The notes under the pieces are model-generated. The model ran no database searches and had not been told where the DNA came from. It saw only the letters and a program-made list of their open reading frames with translations. Made by a program: the position numbers and the translations under genes. From NCBI GenBank assembly GCA_029945725.1, contig JAQSDB010000004.1, forward strand, positions 1-64,000: a DNA stretch of 64,000 bases, in the 5' to 3' direction. The number at the start of each line of letters is the position of its first letter. The first letter of the stretch is position 1. Of the stretch, positions 7,218 through 17,878 are shown piece after piece. This DNA comes from a bacterium (GTDB taxonomy: Bacteria > Pseudomonadota > Gammaproteobacteria > Pseudomonadales > Moraxellaceae).

Positions 7218-9896
7218 ATGACAGGAACGTCTTCACCCGACAGGGATACTGCCGGCCGCATCCGCCGCCGCGAGCTGCTGCACCTGCTTGATCACAGTCA
7301 CGATTTTGCGCTGACGCTTTTGCTCGCACCGGCCGGCTTTGGCAAATCCACCTTGCTGCAGCAATGGCAGCGTCATCGCAGTGACAGCCGCGTGGCATGG
7401 CTGACACTGGATGCGGGCGACGCCGATCCGGTGCGTTTTTTCCGCCGCATGGGGCAAACGCTGCGGCAAACCATCCCGCGCTTTGACACGGTTTCCTACA
7501 ACCATCTGAGCGCCGAAATTGCACTGCCGGCCACTGCTGTCGCCGAAGCACTGGAGCAGGCGTTTGCTGCCGTCGAGGGTGACCTCTATCTGCTGCTGGA
7601 TGACTTCCAGCATGCGCGCCATCCCCTGATCCAGCAGGTCATGGCGCTGTTGCTGGAGCGCCTGCCCGCCCATGTGCATTTCGTGATTGCCACCCGCATC
7701 CATCCCGATTTTTCGCTCAGCCGGCTGAAACTGGATGATCGCCTGCTGCTGATTGACGGCCACGACTTGCGTCTGACCGCCGCACAGGTCATGGAACTCG
7801 GGCAGCAACTGGGACTGGAGCTGGACCAGGCCCAGCTTGAACACCTGCTGACACTGACCGAAGGCTGGATGGCCGGCGTGAAAATAGCCCTGCTGGCACA
7901 GGCGCGCACCGGCCGCCAGACACTGGAGGATTTCAGTGGCCGGCAACCGGAAGTCGTCGATTATTTTGCGCATGTCGTGCTGCGCGATCTTTCTGCTGCC
8001 ATGCACGATTTTGTGCTGTGCACGGCGGCGCTTGAACAGTTTGATGCGGCGCTCTGCGATGCGGTACTGGAGCGTGATGACTCGGCAGGCCGTCTCAACA
8101 GCATCATGGAGCAGGCGCTTTTCCTGCAGGAAACCGGAAACCGTCCTGGCTGGTACCGCTATCACCCCCTCTTCCAGGATTTTCTGGAAAACCGCTTGCG
8201 CATTGAAATGCCGGAACGCCTGGAGCGGCTGCATGTCGCTGCGGCCGAATACCTGTTGCGCCAGGAAGAAATGGACATGGCACTGGCACATGCACGCCAG
8301 TGCTCGCCGCGGGCCTTCCTGCGGGTGTTGCGCGAATGCTGCGCGTGGTGGCTGCGCAAGGGCGATTACCCCGCCATTATCCGCAGCCTCGAACCCCTGC
8401 CTGACGAGCAGATCATGGAGGAAAGCGATCTGCTGCTGCCCCTGGTCGGCGCCCTGATTCTTTCTCGCCGCTTTAATCAGGCGCGCTATTATCTGGATGC
8501 CATCAATGAACAGGGGCCGGCAAGGGAAGGACGCTTCAGCGATGACTCCACGCCGACCTTCCTCGACACCATGCTGCAGGTTTTCCAGCACGACACGGAT
8601 TTCCGCCTGCAGGAACACAACGCTGTCCTGCTGAGTTCCTGCCGTCATCATGATATTCGTGCCTTTGCGCTCGCCATTATTGCCTACCACTACCTTCTGC
8701 ACGCCGACTTTGCGCAGGCACGGCAATACGGACTGCAAGCCAAGGTGGTGCTCGGCCAGCTCGGTTACGATTATCTTGAAAGCTATGCCGACCTCATCCT
8801 GATCCTGTGTGACCGCAATACCGGCCATATTTTCCCGGCCATCGAACGTGCCGAAAACTTCATGGAACGCCTGCGCTCGCGTCCAAACACACCCGCCTGG
8901 GTCAACGCCAGGATTGCCGTGGGCATTGTCCGCTACGAACAAAACCGGCTCGATGATGCGCAGCGTCTTTGTGAAGAACTGATTCCGCTGGTGAACACCT
9001 CCTGCGCCACCGAGCTGATCGTGGCCGCGTATATCACCCTGTCACGACTGCTGGCATTAAAGGGTGAACAGACGCGCGCCACGCGACTGGTGGAGCAGCT
9101 CAAACGCATTCTGCAACTGGGCAATTACGACCGCTTTGTGGCGCAGGTCGCCTGTGAAGAGCTGCTGCAGGCCTTGATGCGGGAAAAAATCCAGGGCACG
9201 CATAAAGGCGAGGCGATTGAACGCATCGCCCGCCAGCACCAGTTACCGGAAAGACTGGCGGCGAAAACCTGGGTGGAAAACCGCGCCTACGATGAAGGAT
9301 GGGAGCGTTACGGCCTCGCCACCGCACTGTATTTGCGCAGCAGGAATCGTCTGGGTGAAGCCGAAGGCGTACTCGTCAGACTGTCGGCTTCCCTGCGCCA
9401 GTCCGGGGTGCGCTCACGCGTCCTGATCATTGATGCCAACCTCGCCGTCGTGCGGTATTTGCGGGAAAACCACAGCGGCGCCATTGAACTGTTGCAGCGC
9501 CTGATTGAAGAACACGGCCTGATTTGCATCAACCGCATCGTGTTTGATGAGGCACCCGGCCTTGTCGATGTCATGAGACTTGCGCAAAAACAGCAGTCGC
9601 TGGTTTTTCCGGAGATTTATCTGGCCGTGTTCGAGGATGTTTTCATGCCGGCAGCGCCGGCAGCCATCGCTCACCCGGCACCGGCACTTAGCGCGGCACT
9701 CACCGGCAAGGAAGCAGAAATTCTCGAGTTCCTGCAGCAGGGCCTGTCCAATAATGAAATCAGCCAGGCATCGGGAGTGGCACTGTCCACCACCAAATGG
9801 CATCTCAAGAACATCTTTGCCAAACTCGGTGTCGCCAATCGCACCGCGGCCATTTTGCGCGCTGCACAATTGCCCATGCAAAAGCCGCTGCACTGA
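7218..9896 (+). CDS. MalT/AlkS-type LuxR-family transcriptional activator
   Basis: An 892-residue signal-transducing ATPase of the STAND class, as in MalT and AlkS. Walker A is A-P-A-G-F-G-K-S-T-L-L near residue 40, Walker B is L-Y-L-L-L-D-D-F-Q near 130, a long helical TPR-like sensor region follows, and a LuxR helix-turn-helix lies at the C-terminus (about 830-885, with L-T-G-K-E-A-E-I-L and L-S-N-N-E-I-S). Such proteins bind an inducer, form oligomers with ATP and activate neighbouring genes. The start at 7218 is used because homology begins there; the frame is open 60 codons upstream into the divergent promoter. The divergent di-heme cytochrome gene is the likely target (inference from position). 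Confidence 0.85.
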   Translation: MTGTSSPDRDTAGRIRRRELLHLLDHSHDFALTLLLAPAGFGKSTLLQQWQRHRSDSRVAWLTLDAGDADPVRFFRRMGQTLRQTIPRFDTVSYNHLSAEIALPATAVAEALEQAFAAVEGDLYLLLDDFQHARHPLIQQVMALLLERLPAHVHFVIATRIHPDFSLSRLKLDDRLLLIDGHDLRLTAAQVMELGQQLGLELDQAQLEHLLTLTEGWMAGVKIALLAQARTGRQTLEDFSGRQPEVVDYFAHVVLRDLSAAMHDFVLCTAALEQFDAALCDAVLERDDSAGRLNSIMEQALFLQETGNRPGWYRYHPLFQDFLENRLRIEMPERLERLHVAAAEYLLRQEEMDMALAHARQCSPRAFLRVLRECCAWWLRKGDYPAIIRSLEPLPDEQIMEESDLLLPLVGALILSRRFNQARYYLDAINEQGPAREGRFSDDSTPTFLDTMLQVFQHDTDFRLQEHNAVLLSSCRHHDIRAFALAIIAYHYLLHADFAQARQYGLQAKVVLGQLGYDYLESYADLILILCDRNTGHIFPAIERAENFMERLRSRPNTPAWVNARIAVGIVRYEQNRLDDAQRLCEELIPLVNTSCATELIVAAYITLSRLLALKGEQTRATRLVEQLKRILQLGNYDRFVAQVACEELLQALMREKIQGTHKGEAIERIARQHQLPERLAAKTWVENRAYDEGWERYGLATALYLRSRNRLGEAEGVLVRLSASLRQSGVRSRVLIIDANLAVVRYLRENHSGAIELLQRLIEEHGLICINRIVFDEAPGLVDVMRLAQKQQSLVFPEIYLAVFEDVFMPAAPAAIAHPAPALSAALTGKEAEILEFLQQGLSNNEISQASGVALSTTKWHLKNIFAKLGVANRTAAILRAAQLPMQKPLH

Positions 9897-9918
9897 GTCA
9901 TCAGTACAGCGGCTTTTT
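9880..9918. terminator. bidirectional terminator
   Basis: Arms AAAAGCCGCTG (9880-9890) and CAGCGGCTTTT (9907-9917), with further pairing inside. The stop codon of the LuxR-type gene lies in the loop side of the stem. A and T runs on both sides let it serve that gene and the convergent gene ending at 9927. Confidence 0.88.
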
Positions 9919-9926
9919 GTTCCACC

Positions 9927-10985
9927 CTACTCGATCAGCAGCGGCCCGGACCCCGGCAGGCGCGTGACCAGATCGGCCCCCATCAGCTTCGAGGGCGTAT
10001 AGCTGCCCCCCGCCGGTTTTTCCTGCAGCAGGAAACCGGTAACGGCGAGCGCGCCCGTCACCGTCAGGCTGTAGCCATTGACGGTCTTGATGCGGGCGGT
10101 TTTTTTCATCCCCGCTGCATTGGTCACTTCGCCCCAGACAAAGGTCGGCATTTTTTCGCGCGTTGCCTCGTCCGGCCCCTTCACGCTTTTGCCAATACGG
10201 CGCTTCATGAAATTCTGTACGGGCGACAGGGCCAGCAGCGGCCGCAGGTAATTGCTCATGCGCGCGCCCTTCACCACGCGCTCGGACACCGGCAGATACA
10301 CTTCGATATTGGGGATGCCGGTACTGAACCAGGCCGTGCACACATCACCCCAGGGAATGGTCATCGCCAGCTTTTCTTCGCTGCCAAAACGGATGCGGCG
10401 CACCTTCCAGGCCATGGGAACTTTCTTGATGATGCCCTTGATGCGGGCGCGACCGCCCTGCCCCAGGCCTTCCACCGATGTCTTGGCGGTGCCCGGTGAA
10501 AAGCCGGAGCGTGAATCAAAGCCCAGCGCGAGATGCGTGGCATCCGGCAAGGCGGCCTTCAGTGCGGCCGCAATGCAGTCGGTGGGAATAACATCGAAAC
10601 CGACACCGGGACAAATCACGATGCCGGCCATTTTTGCCCGTGCATCCTGTGCATGCGCATGCTCGAACACGGAGATTTCGCCGGTGATGTCCAGGTAATG
10701 CACCCGTGCCTGCAGGCAGCCTTCAATCATCGGCGCACTGGTGGCCGAAAAAGGCCCGGCGCAATGCAGGACCAGCGTCATGCCCTTGAGGTTCTCTGCC
10801 ACCCGATGCAGGTCATCCAGATCAAACACGCGGAACTCGCAACCCAGTTCGCGTGCCAGTGCCGTTACTTTTTTCTTGTCGCGCCCGGCCAGCACCGGTT
10901 TCTGGCCACCTTTGCAGGCCTCGCGCGCAATCAGCTCACCGGTATAGCCATTGGCACCGTAAATCATCCATTTCTGTTCGCTCAT
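9927..10985 (-). CDS. saccharopine dehydrogenase-like NAD(P)-binding oxidoreductase
   Basis: A 352-residue protein with an N-terminal Rossmann fold (Y-G-A-N-G-Y-T-G-E-L-I at about 9-19, then L-A-G-R-D), as in the saccharopine dehydrogenase / trans-acting enoyl reductase group. Members act on varied substrates, including lipid intermediates, so the name does not imply lysine metabolism. No membrane helices are obvious apart from a hydrophobic C-terminal section. It is followed upstream by an SDR gene on the same strand (63-base gap), and the two may form an operon for reduction and oxidation of a lipid-like substrate (inference). Confidence 0.8.
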   Translation of the reverse strand: MSEQKWMIYGANGYTGELIAREACKGGQKPVLAGRDKKKVTALARELGCEFRVFDLDDLHRVAENLKGMTLVLHCAGPFSATSAPMIEGCLQARVHYLDITGEISVFEHAHAQDARAKMAGIVICPGVGFDVIPTDCIAAALKAALPDATHLALGFDSRSGFSPGTAKTSVEGLGQGGRARIKGIIKKVPMAWKVRRIRFGSEEKLAMTIPWGDVCTAWFSTGIPNIEVYLPVSERVVKGARMSNYLRPLLALSPVQNFMKRRIGKSVKGPDEATREKMPTFVWGEVTNAAGMKKTARIKTVNGYSLTVTGALAVTGFLLQEKPAGGSYTPSKLMGADLVTRLPGSGPLLIE

Positions 10986-11048
10986 ACGAATATTCCCTGG
11001 CTGTGTGATGCATTTCTGGTGCGGCTGGCGTCGCCCGCAGCATTCTTA

Positions 11049-11858
11049 TTAACGTGCCGGTTTCTGCATGCCTCGCGTACTTCTTTTCAGCAGCCAGGCA
11101 TAGGCCGTGCGTGGCGAATAACGCTTGAACATCCAGATCCGCCCGGCATCGGCATGCGGCAGGATGTAGAACTGTTGCCTGTGCACCGAATCAAAAACCG
11201 ATGCCGCCACTGCATCGGCACTCAGGCCGCCCTTTTTCAGCAGCTTGCGCGTCATCTGCTGCAGGCGCGGATCACTGCTGCGCATGCTGTCGGCCAGATT
11301 GGTCTGGAAAAACGACGGGCAGACCACACTGACACCGATATGACTGTCCGCCAACTCCACCTGCAGGGTTTCCGACAGCGCGACAACGGCCGCCTTGGTG
11401 GCGTTATAGCTGCTCATCATGGGCGGGCTCAGCAGCCCGGCCATGGACGCCACATTCACGAAATAACCCTGACCCTGGCGCTTGAACACCGGCGTGAAAA
11501 CCTTGCAGCCGCGCACCACGCCCAGCAGATTGATGTCGATAATCCACAGCCAGTCCGCCAGCGGCACATCCTCGATGGCACCGGCCTGGGCAACACCGGC
11601 ATTGTTCACCACCACGTCGACACCGCCCCAGCGGTTCTGCAATTCATCCGCCGCGGCCTGCAAGTCTTCTTCACGCGTGACATCAACATGCAGGTAGAGC
11701 GAATCGGCAGCATATGGCTTGAGCGTCGCCAGCGCGTCCTGTCCGCGCTCGTCGTTGACGTCAGCGATACAGACACGCCAGCCGTCCGCCGCATAACGCC
11801 TGGCGATGGCCAGACCGAGACCACTGGCACCGCCGGTAATGAAGATACGTTTGCTCAT
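11049..11858 (-). CDS. short-chain dehydrogenase/reductase
   Basis: A 269-residue classical SDR. It shows the cofactor loop T-G-G-A-S-G-L-G, the N-N-A-G block and the catalytic Y-N-A-T-K (Y-x-x-x-K) with a serine before it. The start at 11858 has AGGGG at good spacing, and an upstream in-frame ATG at 11882 lacks one. The C-terminal tail, about 40 residues rich in basic amino acids, is longer than in minimal SDRs. The substrate cannot be read from the sequence. It lies in a same-strand pair with the saccharopine dehydrogenase-like gene. Confidence 0.88.
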   Translation of the reverse strand: MSKRIFITGGASGLGLAIARRYAADGWRVCIADVNDERGQDALATLKPYAADSLYLHVDVTREEDLQAAADELQNRWGGVDVVVNNAGVAQAGAIEDVPLADWLWIIDINLLGVVRGCKVFTPVFKRQGQGYFVNVASMAGLLSPPMMSSYNATKAAVVALSETLQVELADSHIGVSVVCPSFFQTNLADSMRSSDPRLQQMTRKLLKKGGLSADAVAASVFDSVHRQQFYILPHADAGRIWMFKRYSPRTAYAWLLKRSTRGMQKPAR

Positions 11859-11982
11859 GCACACCCCTGCAACCGTGAACACGGCTGATGGATAGAGGCA
11901 TCATCCTAGGGGATGGCCCGGCAATTCATGTAGTGAATTTTTCTGATAGGCCGCCATAAGCACAGCGAATACAAAGCCGTGC

Positions 11983-13140
11983 TCAGGCGTGCGTCGCCAG
12001 GCGATAAAGGACGCGGCTCTGGTAGCCGGTGATGACTTCGACAAAGCCGGCCAGCGCCTCTGCCACTGCCGCATCCGGCACATCCATCAGCAGCGGGCGG
12101 CCGGCCAGTGCCTTCAGTTTTGCCTCGGTGGCGATGACGATCAGGCCCTCGCGGCCAATCGCCTGCAGCACCTTCGCGCTGATTTGCTGGTTGCCGCGCC
12201 CGAGCAAGATGCCCTGGCCGCCCGTAGCCGTGATGATCAGGCGACAAGGTCCCGCTTCTGCAAAATGCTCCAGCACGGCAGCATCCGCATCGGCGGCCAG
12301 CAGCTGGCCATCGCGGATGACATCAACGCCGAGCAGGGTATTGGGAAGAGCCAGCGCTGCCATCACCGCCGCCGTTGTAGTGCCCGGCGCAATAAAGTAC
12401 GTCACGCCCGCGTCGAGATTCTCGACAACCGCAGCGGCAATTTCCTGCAGCAGCAGCGCCTCGACTTCAACACCGCTGCACTTCACCTGCTGCAGGTAGC
12501 GCCCGTCCGAAGGCACACGCATTTCGCCAAAGTGGCGCGACTGCACGCGGCCTGCGCGCAGGGCCGCTTCATCAATATCCCGCACTTCCGCACTGTCTAT
12601 GCTCACCAGCTCGCCCGCGAGCATCAGCTGCACAATCTCGGCAGCGGCCTGTGGCGTCACGGCAAACACGCCCGAATGCATTTTCACCCCCGCCGGAATG
12701 CCCAGCACCGGCAAGGCCAGGCCAACCGCACTGCAAACATCGCGGGCCGTACCGTCGCCACCGGCAAAAAGCAGCAGGTCGACACGGGCGGCCCGCAGTG
12801 CCTGCGCCGTTGTGATGGTGTCGCCGGCACTGGTCGCTGCCGCCGGCACATGCACCCGCTGTGTCGCAAAACCCAGCCGCTGCGCCACATCGCCCCCCAT
12901 CTCGCCAGCGGCCGTCACAATCCTGATCTGCTCACGCCAGGGCAGCAGCGCCTGCAATACCGCCGCTGCACGAGCCGGCGCCTGCGCCACCGCGCCGAGT
13001 GCCAGCGCCTGCGCCGCCACGCCATCACTGCCCTTGAGCGCAACACTACCGCCCAGACCGGCCAGAGGGTTGATCAGAAAGCCAAGGGAAAACAGTGACT
13101 TGGAAGGCAGATGCGAAGAAGAATCAGAAACCTGTTTCAT
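11983..13140 (-). CDS. ATP-NAD kinase-like family protein
   Basis: A 385-residue protein of the group that resembles NAD kinase (COG3199 type). A G-G-D-G-T motif (F-A-G-G-D-G-T-A-R-D-V) sits near residue 130, and a glycine-rich N-terminus with L-I-N-P-L-A-G-L-G-G is present. These proteins are longer than housekeeping NadK and their true substrate is poorly defined. No strong Shine-Dalgarno precedes the ATG at 13140. It is transcribed away from the small gene at 13311, and the 170-base gap between them holds both promoters. Confidence 0.75.
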   Translation of the reverse strand: MKQVSDSSSHLPSKSLFSLGFLINPLAGLGGSVALKGSDGVAAQALALGAVAQAPARAAAVLQALLPWREQIRIVTAAGEMGGDVAQRLGFATQRVHVPAAATSAGDTITTAQALRAARVDLLLFAGGDGTARDVCSAVGLALPVLGIPAGVKMHSGVFAVTPQAAAEIVQLMLAGELVSIDSAEVRDIDEAALRAGRVQSRHFGEMRVPSDGRYLQQVKCSGVEVEALLLQEIAAAVVENLDAGVTYFIAPGTTTAAVMAALALPNTLLGVDVIRDGQLLAADADAAVLEHFAEAGPCRLIITATGGQGILLGRGNQQISAKVLQAIGREGLIVIATEAKLKALAGRPLLMDVPDAAVAEALAGFVEVITGYQSRVLYRLATHA

Positions 13141-13310
13141 AGTTGGTTACACATTACAAGAGCCTCCACGATACTCGCGCCATGCGCCTGCCTATACTCG
13201 CTCCTGTAGACAGTGATCCGGTTCGCAAAACCGGTCAGAAAGTCGGGGGAGGGGCAAATTTTTGCACCCTGCCCGTCGTCCAGGCCCCCACAGGGCAAGA
13301 GAGGTAAGCC

Positions 13311-13478
13311 ATGCAAACCAACGAAAACCTGATGTCCGCCTCGTCTGCCGGCAATCCGTTTCATGGTGCCGCCTTGCTGGACGAAAACGGTCGCGAAACG
13401 CCGATCACGGAAGAAATGATCGTGCAGGCCTGCGACGAACTGCTCAAGCACTGGCAGTTTCCCGGCCAGGCTGCCTGA
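13311..13478 (+). CDS. PA1571-like small protein
   Basis: A 55-residue protein with GAGG seven bases before the ATG and a strong terminator 60 bases after the stop. The core G-A-A-L-L-D-E-N-G-R-E-T-P-I-T-E-E-M-I followed by Q-A-C-D resembles the small PA1571 family found across Pseudomonadales. The function of that family is unknown. It has no signal peptide or membrane segment. Confidence 0.7.
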   Translation: MQTNENLMSASSAGNPFHGAALLDENGRETPITEEMIVQACDELLKHWQFPGQAA

Positions 13479-13538
13479 GACCCCGCCATCGTATCAAGGT
13501 ATCAGGCCGGTGCGTGAAAGCCCGGTTTGATCCGACAG

Positions 13539-13568
13539 AATCCCCCGCCGCTGCGGGGGATTTTTTTT
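13539..13568 (+). terminator. rho-independent terminator
   Basis: Arms AATCCCCCGC (13539-13548) and GCGGGGGATT (13553-13562), a 4-base loop, then eight or more T in all. It ends the small gene at 13311-13478. Confidence 0.93.
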
Positions 13569-13610
13569 CTCCGGCATTTGCCGCGCCGCCATCCGCGGCG
13601 CTGGCGGCCG

Positions 13611-16600
13611 TCAGCCCTTGCGCCCGCCAAAGAAGCGGAAGGTGAATGCCTTGAGATCATCGAGATAGGTGTACACCACCGGCACCACAATCAGCGTCAG
13701 CAGGGTCGAGGTAATCACGCCGCCGATAATGGCATGTGCCATCGGCGCGCGCTGCTCGGCGCCCTCGCCCAGACCCAGCGCCAGCGGCACCATGCCCATG
13801 ACCATGGCAGCAGTCGTCATCAGGATGGGGCGCAGGCGGGTACGGCCAGCGTTGAGGATGGCGGTATCGCGCGCTTCGCCCTTGTCCACCGCCGTCTTGA
13901 TGAAATCAATGATGAGAATGGCATTTTTCGTCACCAGCCCCATCAGCATGATCACGCCGATGATGGAGAAAATATTCATCGTGCTGCCAAACAGGAACAA
14001 CGCCGTGAATACCCCGATCAGCGACAGCGGCAGCGAAGTCATGATGGCCACCGGATGCAGGAAGCTGTTGAACTGCGATCCCAGCACCATGTAGATGAAA
14101 ATCACCGCCAGCAGCAAGGCCGCACCGGCATAGCCGATGGACTCCTCCATGTCCTTGTTCTGGCCCTCGGTCTGGAAGCGGTAACCCGGCGGCAGTTTTA
14201 TGGACGCCTGCAGGGTCTTGATATCCGCACCGATATCACCGGCCGGACGACCGCTGACATTGGCCTGTACCAGCACCTCGCGGAAAAGGTTGCGGCGATT
14301 GATCTGCGCGGCACCGGTGGTTTCACGAATCTGTGCGACCTGCGCCAGCGACACCATATTGGGCGCCCCTGTCTGCGCATTGATGACCGCGCTGGCGATG
14401 CGCAAATTGCCCAGCTCGCTCACCGTGCGCCGCTCGCTTTTGGGCAACTGCACATTCACATCATAATTTTCGCCGCTCGGGTCCTGCCAGGTCGTGACGT
14501 TGTCGCCCGCAATCAGCGGCCGCAACGTGGCTCCCAGCCGGCTGACACTCAGCCCCAGATCCGATGCAATATCACGATTCACATCCACCGCTATGGTCGG
14601 CTTCGGCGCCAGCAACGAGGTTTCGATATCCACCAGTCCGGGAATCTTGCGCATGCCGCCCACGACCTGATCGGAAATCTTGCGCAAGGTTTCCAGATCC
14701 GGCCCCTGCACGCTGAGCATGATGGGCTTGAGACCGCCGGAAACCGATTCCTTGGCAGCCGCTACCGAGGTCACGGTAATGCCGGCAACGTGTGAAAGCC
14801 GCTCGCGCACATTCACGATCAGCTGTTTCTGGGTGAGCGTACGCTCCGCCTTCGGTTTCAGCTGCACACGAATGCCCGCATGATCCTTGCCGGCACTCAT
14901 ATTGGTATTGATGGACGCGTAGGTCATCAGCACTTCCGGATACTGGTGCAGCAGCGCATCGACCTGACGCGTTTTGGCCTGCGTGTATTCCAGCGAAGAC
15001 CCCGTCGGGGTTTCAAACTTGACGCCCAGCTCCGACATGTCGGGCTCCGGCACAAACTCGCCGCCAATATGCTTGGCCAGCACAAAAGCACCGATCAGGC
15101 TCACCACGGCAATGACCATGGTGATGCGGCGATGCCGGAGCGCCCAGCCAATCACTTTCACATAAACATCGCCGAGCTGCTCAAGCCGCTCGGAAAAGCG
15201 GTCGAGAAAGCGGCCGAACGCCGAGGTTTTCTTGCGTCCGTGAATATCCGGGTCATGCCAGATGGAGGACAGCATGGGATCGAGGGTGAAGCTCACGAAC
15301 ATCGACAGCAATACCGCCGACGTAACCGTGACGCCAAACTGGAAGAAGAAACGCCCGATAATGCCGCCCATGAACGCCACCGGCAAAAACACCGCGACAA
15401 TCGCCAGCGTGGTGGCGAGCACGGCCAGACCGATTTCCTCGGTGCCATCCATCGCCGCCTCGTAATGGCCCTTGCCCATGGCGCCATGCCGCACGATGTT
15501 TTCCCGCACCACGATGGCGTCATCAATAAGCAGGCCGATACACAGCGACAGCGCCATCAAGGTCATCAGGTTGATGGTGAAACCGAAAAAATAAAGGGCA
15601 AAAACCGTTCCCAGCAAAGAGATCGGCAAGGTAAGCCCGGTGATGACGGTGCTGCGCCAGGAACCCAGAAACAGGAAGACGATGATGATGGCCAGCGCCG
15701 CGCCTTCGATCAGCGTTTTCTGCACATCCTTGAGCGAGGCACGAATGGATTTCGAACTGTCGGCCACCTTGATCATTTTCACGCCGGCCGGCAGGTTTTT
15801 TTCCAGCTCGTTCATCACCACCAGCGACTTGTCGACCACATCAATGGTGTTGGCACCCGATGTTTTTACAATATCAATGGATACCGCACGCTCACCGTTG
15901 ATCATGGCGGAGGAGACTTCCTCCTCTTCGCCATCCACCACATCGGCGACCTGCTCCAGATAAACCGGGCCACCCGCACGTTGCGCCACAATCAGCCGGC
16001 GGAAATCCCGCGGATTGGCAATGCGCCCCTTGATCTGCACGATCTGCTCGACATTATCCAGCGTCAGCGCACCGGCCGGCAGTTCCTGATTCTCGTTGCG
16101 CAGGGTTTGCACTACCTGATCAACGCCGACACCAAAGGCCTGCAAACGTTCAGGCTGGATATAAATGCGGATCTGGCGCTTTACCGCACCGATGACATCA
16201 ACCTTGCCGACACCCGGCACTGTCTGGAAGCGTTTCTTCACGGTCTGGTCTATCCACGTGGAAACTTCGCGCGGCGCCAGGGTATTCGAGGTGAAGGCCA
16301 GCGACAGCACGGGCACTGAACCCGGGTCATAGCGCGCGATAACCGGCTCATCCACTTCAGGGCGCAAATCCTTTTTCACCAGCGCCACCTTGTCGCGTAC
16401 ATCCTGCACGGCGGTTGCCAGCGGCACCGACAGAAAGAATTCCACCGCCACAAAAGAGCGGCCTTCATAGGACGTCGAGATAACGCGCTTCACGCCCGAG
16501 ATGGTATTGACCGAATCCTCGATCTTGCGCGTGATATCGGATTCCACCACTTCCGGCGAGGCACCGGGATACGTCGTGTTCACGATGACAAAAGGAAACT

Positions 16601-16721
16601 CCACATTGGGGAATTCCTCGACGCTGATGCTGCGGTACGAAAAAAGCCCGAGCACCATGAGCGCAAACATCATCATCGCGGCAAAAACGGGATTACGAAT
16701 ACTGATTCGGGTAAGCCACAT
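13611..16721 (-). CDS. RND multidrug efflux permease (HAE-1 family)
   Basis: A 1036-residue inner-membrane proton/drug antiporter, full length for the AcrB/MexB/MdtB class. The proton-relay pair Asp-Asp is in [10 protein letters not shown] (TM4) and the partner lysine in G-L-V-T-K-N-A-I-L (TM10). Twelve membrane segments and two large periplasmic loops are seen. The N-terminus, with [10 protein letters not shown], fits the subgroup with simple MFP partners. It is third in the operon tetR-MFP-RND, 12 bases after the adaptor. No outer-membrane channel gene lies nearby, so a TolC/OprM-type protein encoded elsewhere must complete the pump. Confidence 0.95.
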   Translation of the reverse strand: MWLTRISIRNPVFAAMMMFALMVLGLFSYRSISVEEFPNVEFPFVIVNTTYPGASPEVVESDITRKIEDSVNTISGVKRVISTSYEGRSFVAVEFFLSVPLATAVQDVRDKVALVKKDLRPEVDEPVIARYDPGSVPVLSLAFTSNTLAPREVSTWIDQTVKKRFQTVPGVGKVDVIGAVKRQIRIYIQPERLQAFGVGVDQVVQTLRNENQELPAGALTLDNVEQIVQIKGRIANPRDFRRLIVAQRAGGPVYLEQVADVVDGEEEEVSSAMINGERAVSIDIVKTSGANTIDVVDKSLVVMNELEKNLPAGVKMIKVADSSKSIRASLKDVQKTLIEGAALAIIIVFLFLGSWRSTVITGLTLPISLLGTVFALYFFGFTINLMTLMALSLCIGLLIDDAIVVRENIVRHGAMGKGHYEAAMDGTEEIGLAVLATTLAIVAVFLPVAFMGGIIGRFFFQFGVTVTSAVLLSMFVSFTLDPMLSSIWHDPDIHGRKKTSAFGRFLDRFSERLEQLGDVYVKVIGWALRHRRITMVIAVVSLIGAFVLAKHIGGEFVPEPDMSELGVKFETPTGSSLEYTQAKTRQVDALLHQYPEVLMTYASINTNMSAGKDHAGIRVQLKPKAERTLTQKQLIVNVRERLSHVAGITVTSVAAAKESVSGGLKPIMLSVQGPDLETLRKISDQVVGGMRKIPGLVDIETSLLAPKPTIAVDVNRDIASDLGLSVSRLGATLRPLIAGDNVTTWQDPSGENYDVNVQLPKSERRTVSELGNLRIASAVINAQTGAPNMVSLAQVAQIRETTGAAQINRRNLFREVLVQANVSGRPAGDIGADIKTLQASIKLPPGYRFQTEGQNKDMEESIGYAGAALLLAVIFIYMVLGSQFNSFLHPVAIMTSLPLSLIGVFTALFLFGSTMNIFSIIGVIMLMGLVTKNAILIIDFIKTAVDKGEARDTAILNAGRTRLRPILMTTAAMVMGMVPLALGLGEGAEQRAPMAHAIIGGVITSTLLTLIVVPVVYTYLDDLKAFTFRFFGGRKG

Positions 16722-16733
16722 GACGGTTCTCCC

Positions 16734-17876
16734 TTACTGGCCGGCCGTCACGACTTTCGCCGGACTGTTGGCGGCCTGCGCGCTCAGGTTCACCAGCACC
16801 ACCGTCTCACCCTCCTGCACACCCGCGCTCACCATGGCCTCGGACGCACGCTCGTCCACCGCCCCCAGCGTCACTTGCCGCAACTCCAGCCTGTCATTCT
16901 TCAGCACGAACAATGTCGATGCCTTGCCGGCTTCGCGGTGGATGGCCGCCAGCGGCACAATCAGGCCGGGCTCGCTGCTCGCCGGCCCCACCGTGCCGCG
17001 CACAAACATGCCGCCCTTGAGAAACCCGTCCGGATTCCTGATGCGTACATAAGCGGAAATGGCGCGCGTACCGGCGTCGGCAACGGGATTGATGCGCAGG
17101 ACTTTTCCTTCAAAAGAACGCTGGTCAAAACCACTGACCGTAAACACCACACGCTGACCTGCTTTCACCTGCGCAATATCCGTGACCGGCACCGGCGCTT
17201 CCAGTTCCATTTCCGACAGGTCGACAATATCGAAAAGCTTGCCATCCATGCCGACACTGCTGCCCGGCTCGACATAACGCCGTGACACGATGCCGCTCAT
17301 GGGCGCGCGCACACTGGCATCGTTCAGCGCCTTGCCGGCAATATCCACCAGCGCCTGCTGGGCGCGCACGTTTTCTTCACGCGCTTCGGCATCGCCGACA
17401 CTGCGCTGGTATTCGATTTCCGGAAAATACTGCTTGTCGTAAAGCTGCTTGTTGCGCCCCACCAGACCGCGCGACAGTGCCGCCTCCACCTTTGCCGCCG
17501 CCAGATTGGCCTGCGCCTGCTTCAGGCGCGCATCAATATCCAGCGTCCCCAGATGCGCCAGCACCTGGCCTTTCTGCACACGCTCACCCTCACGAACCAG
17601 CACCGTACCGACCTCGGCCGCCACACGCGACTGCACCGTGGTTTGCACCACCGCCTGCAAGGTTCCGGTAATCGGCAAACCCCCGCTCAGGGTGCCCCGG
17701 CGCACCGTGGCAACGTCAATCGGCGCCAGCTCCAGTGCCGCTGGCACAGCGGCACTCTGGTTGTTTTCAGCTTCCTTGCCGCCGCAGGCCACCAGGCCCA
17801 AGGCCAGCAACGCCGGGGCAAACACAAACAATGGCGTCAGCGACAAGCGGGAGCGCTGCAGGATTTCGCGCTTCAT
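16734..17876 (-). CDS. RND efflux periplasmic adaptor (membrane fusion lipoprotein)
   Basis: A 380-residue adaptor. A lipoprotein signal ends L-G-L-V-A-C near residue 31. A lipoyl-like half-motif comes next (about 75-110), then a short coiled-coil hairpin (about 110-175), the second lipoyl half, and beta-barrel and membrane-proximal domains. It links the permease at 13611-16721 to an outer-membrane channel. It starts 2 bases after the stop of the TetR gene, so the three genes are almost certainly co-transcribed and co-regulated. Confidence 0.94.
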   Translation of the reverse strand: MKREILQRSRLSLTPLFVFAPALLALGLVACGGKEAENNQSAAVPAALELAPIDVATVRRGTLSGGLPITGTLQAVVQTTVQSRVAAEVGTVLVREGERVQKGQVLAHLGTLDIDARLKQAQANLAAAKVEAALSRGLVGRNKQLYDKQYFPEIEYQRSVGDAEAREENVRAQQALVDIAGKALNDASVRAPMSGIVSRRYVEPGSSVGMDGKLFDIVDLSEMELEAPVPVTDIAQVKAGQRVVFTVSGFDQRSFEGKVLRINPVADAGTRAISAYVRIRNPDGFLKGGMFVRGTVGPASSEPGLIVPLAAIHREAGKASTLFVLKNDRLELRQVTLGAVDERASEAMVSAGVQEGETVVLVNLSAQAANSPAKVVTAGQ

Positions 17877-17878
17877 GA

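Noticed and set aside
10533-11888. 451-codon plus-strand frame opposite the saccharopine dehydrogenase-like and SDR genes
   Set aside because: It spans two real genes and the gap between them, and shows no recognisable protein family.
13527-16319. Long plus-strand open frames opposite the RND permease
   Set aside because: Low-complexity H/R/Q-rich translations, no start signals, and the minus strand has a full-length conserved transporter.
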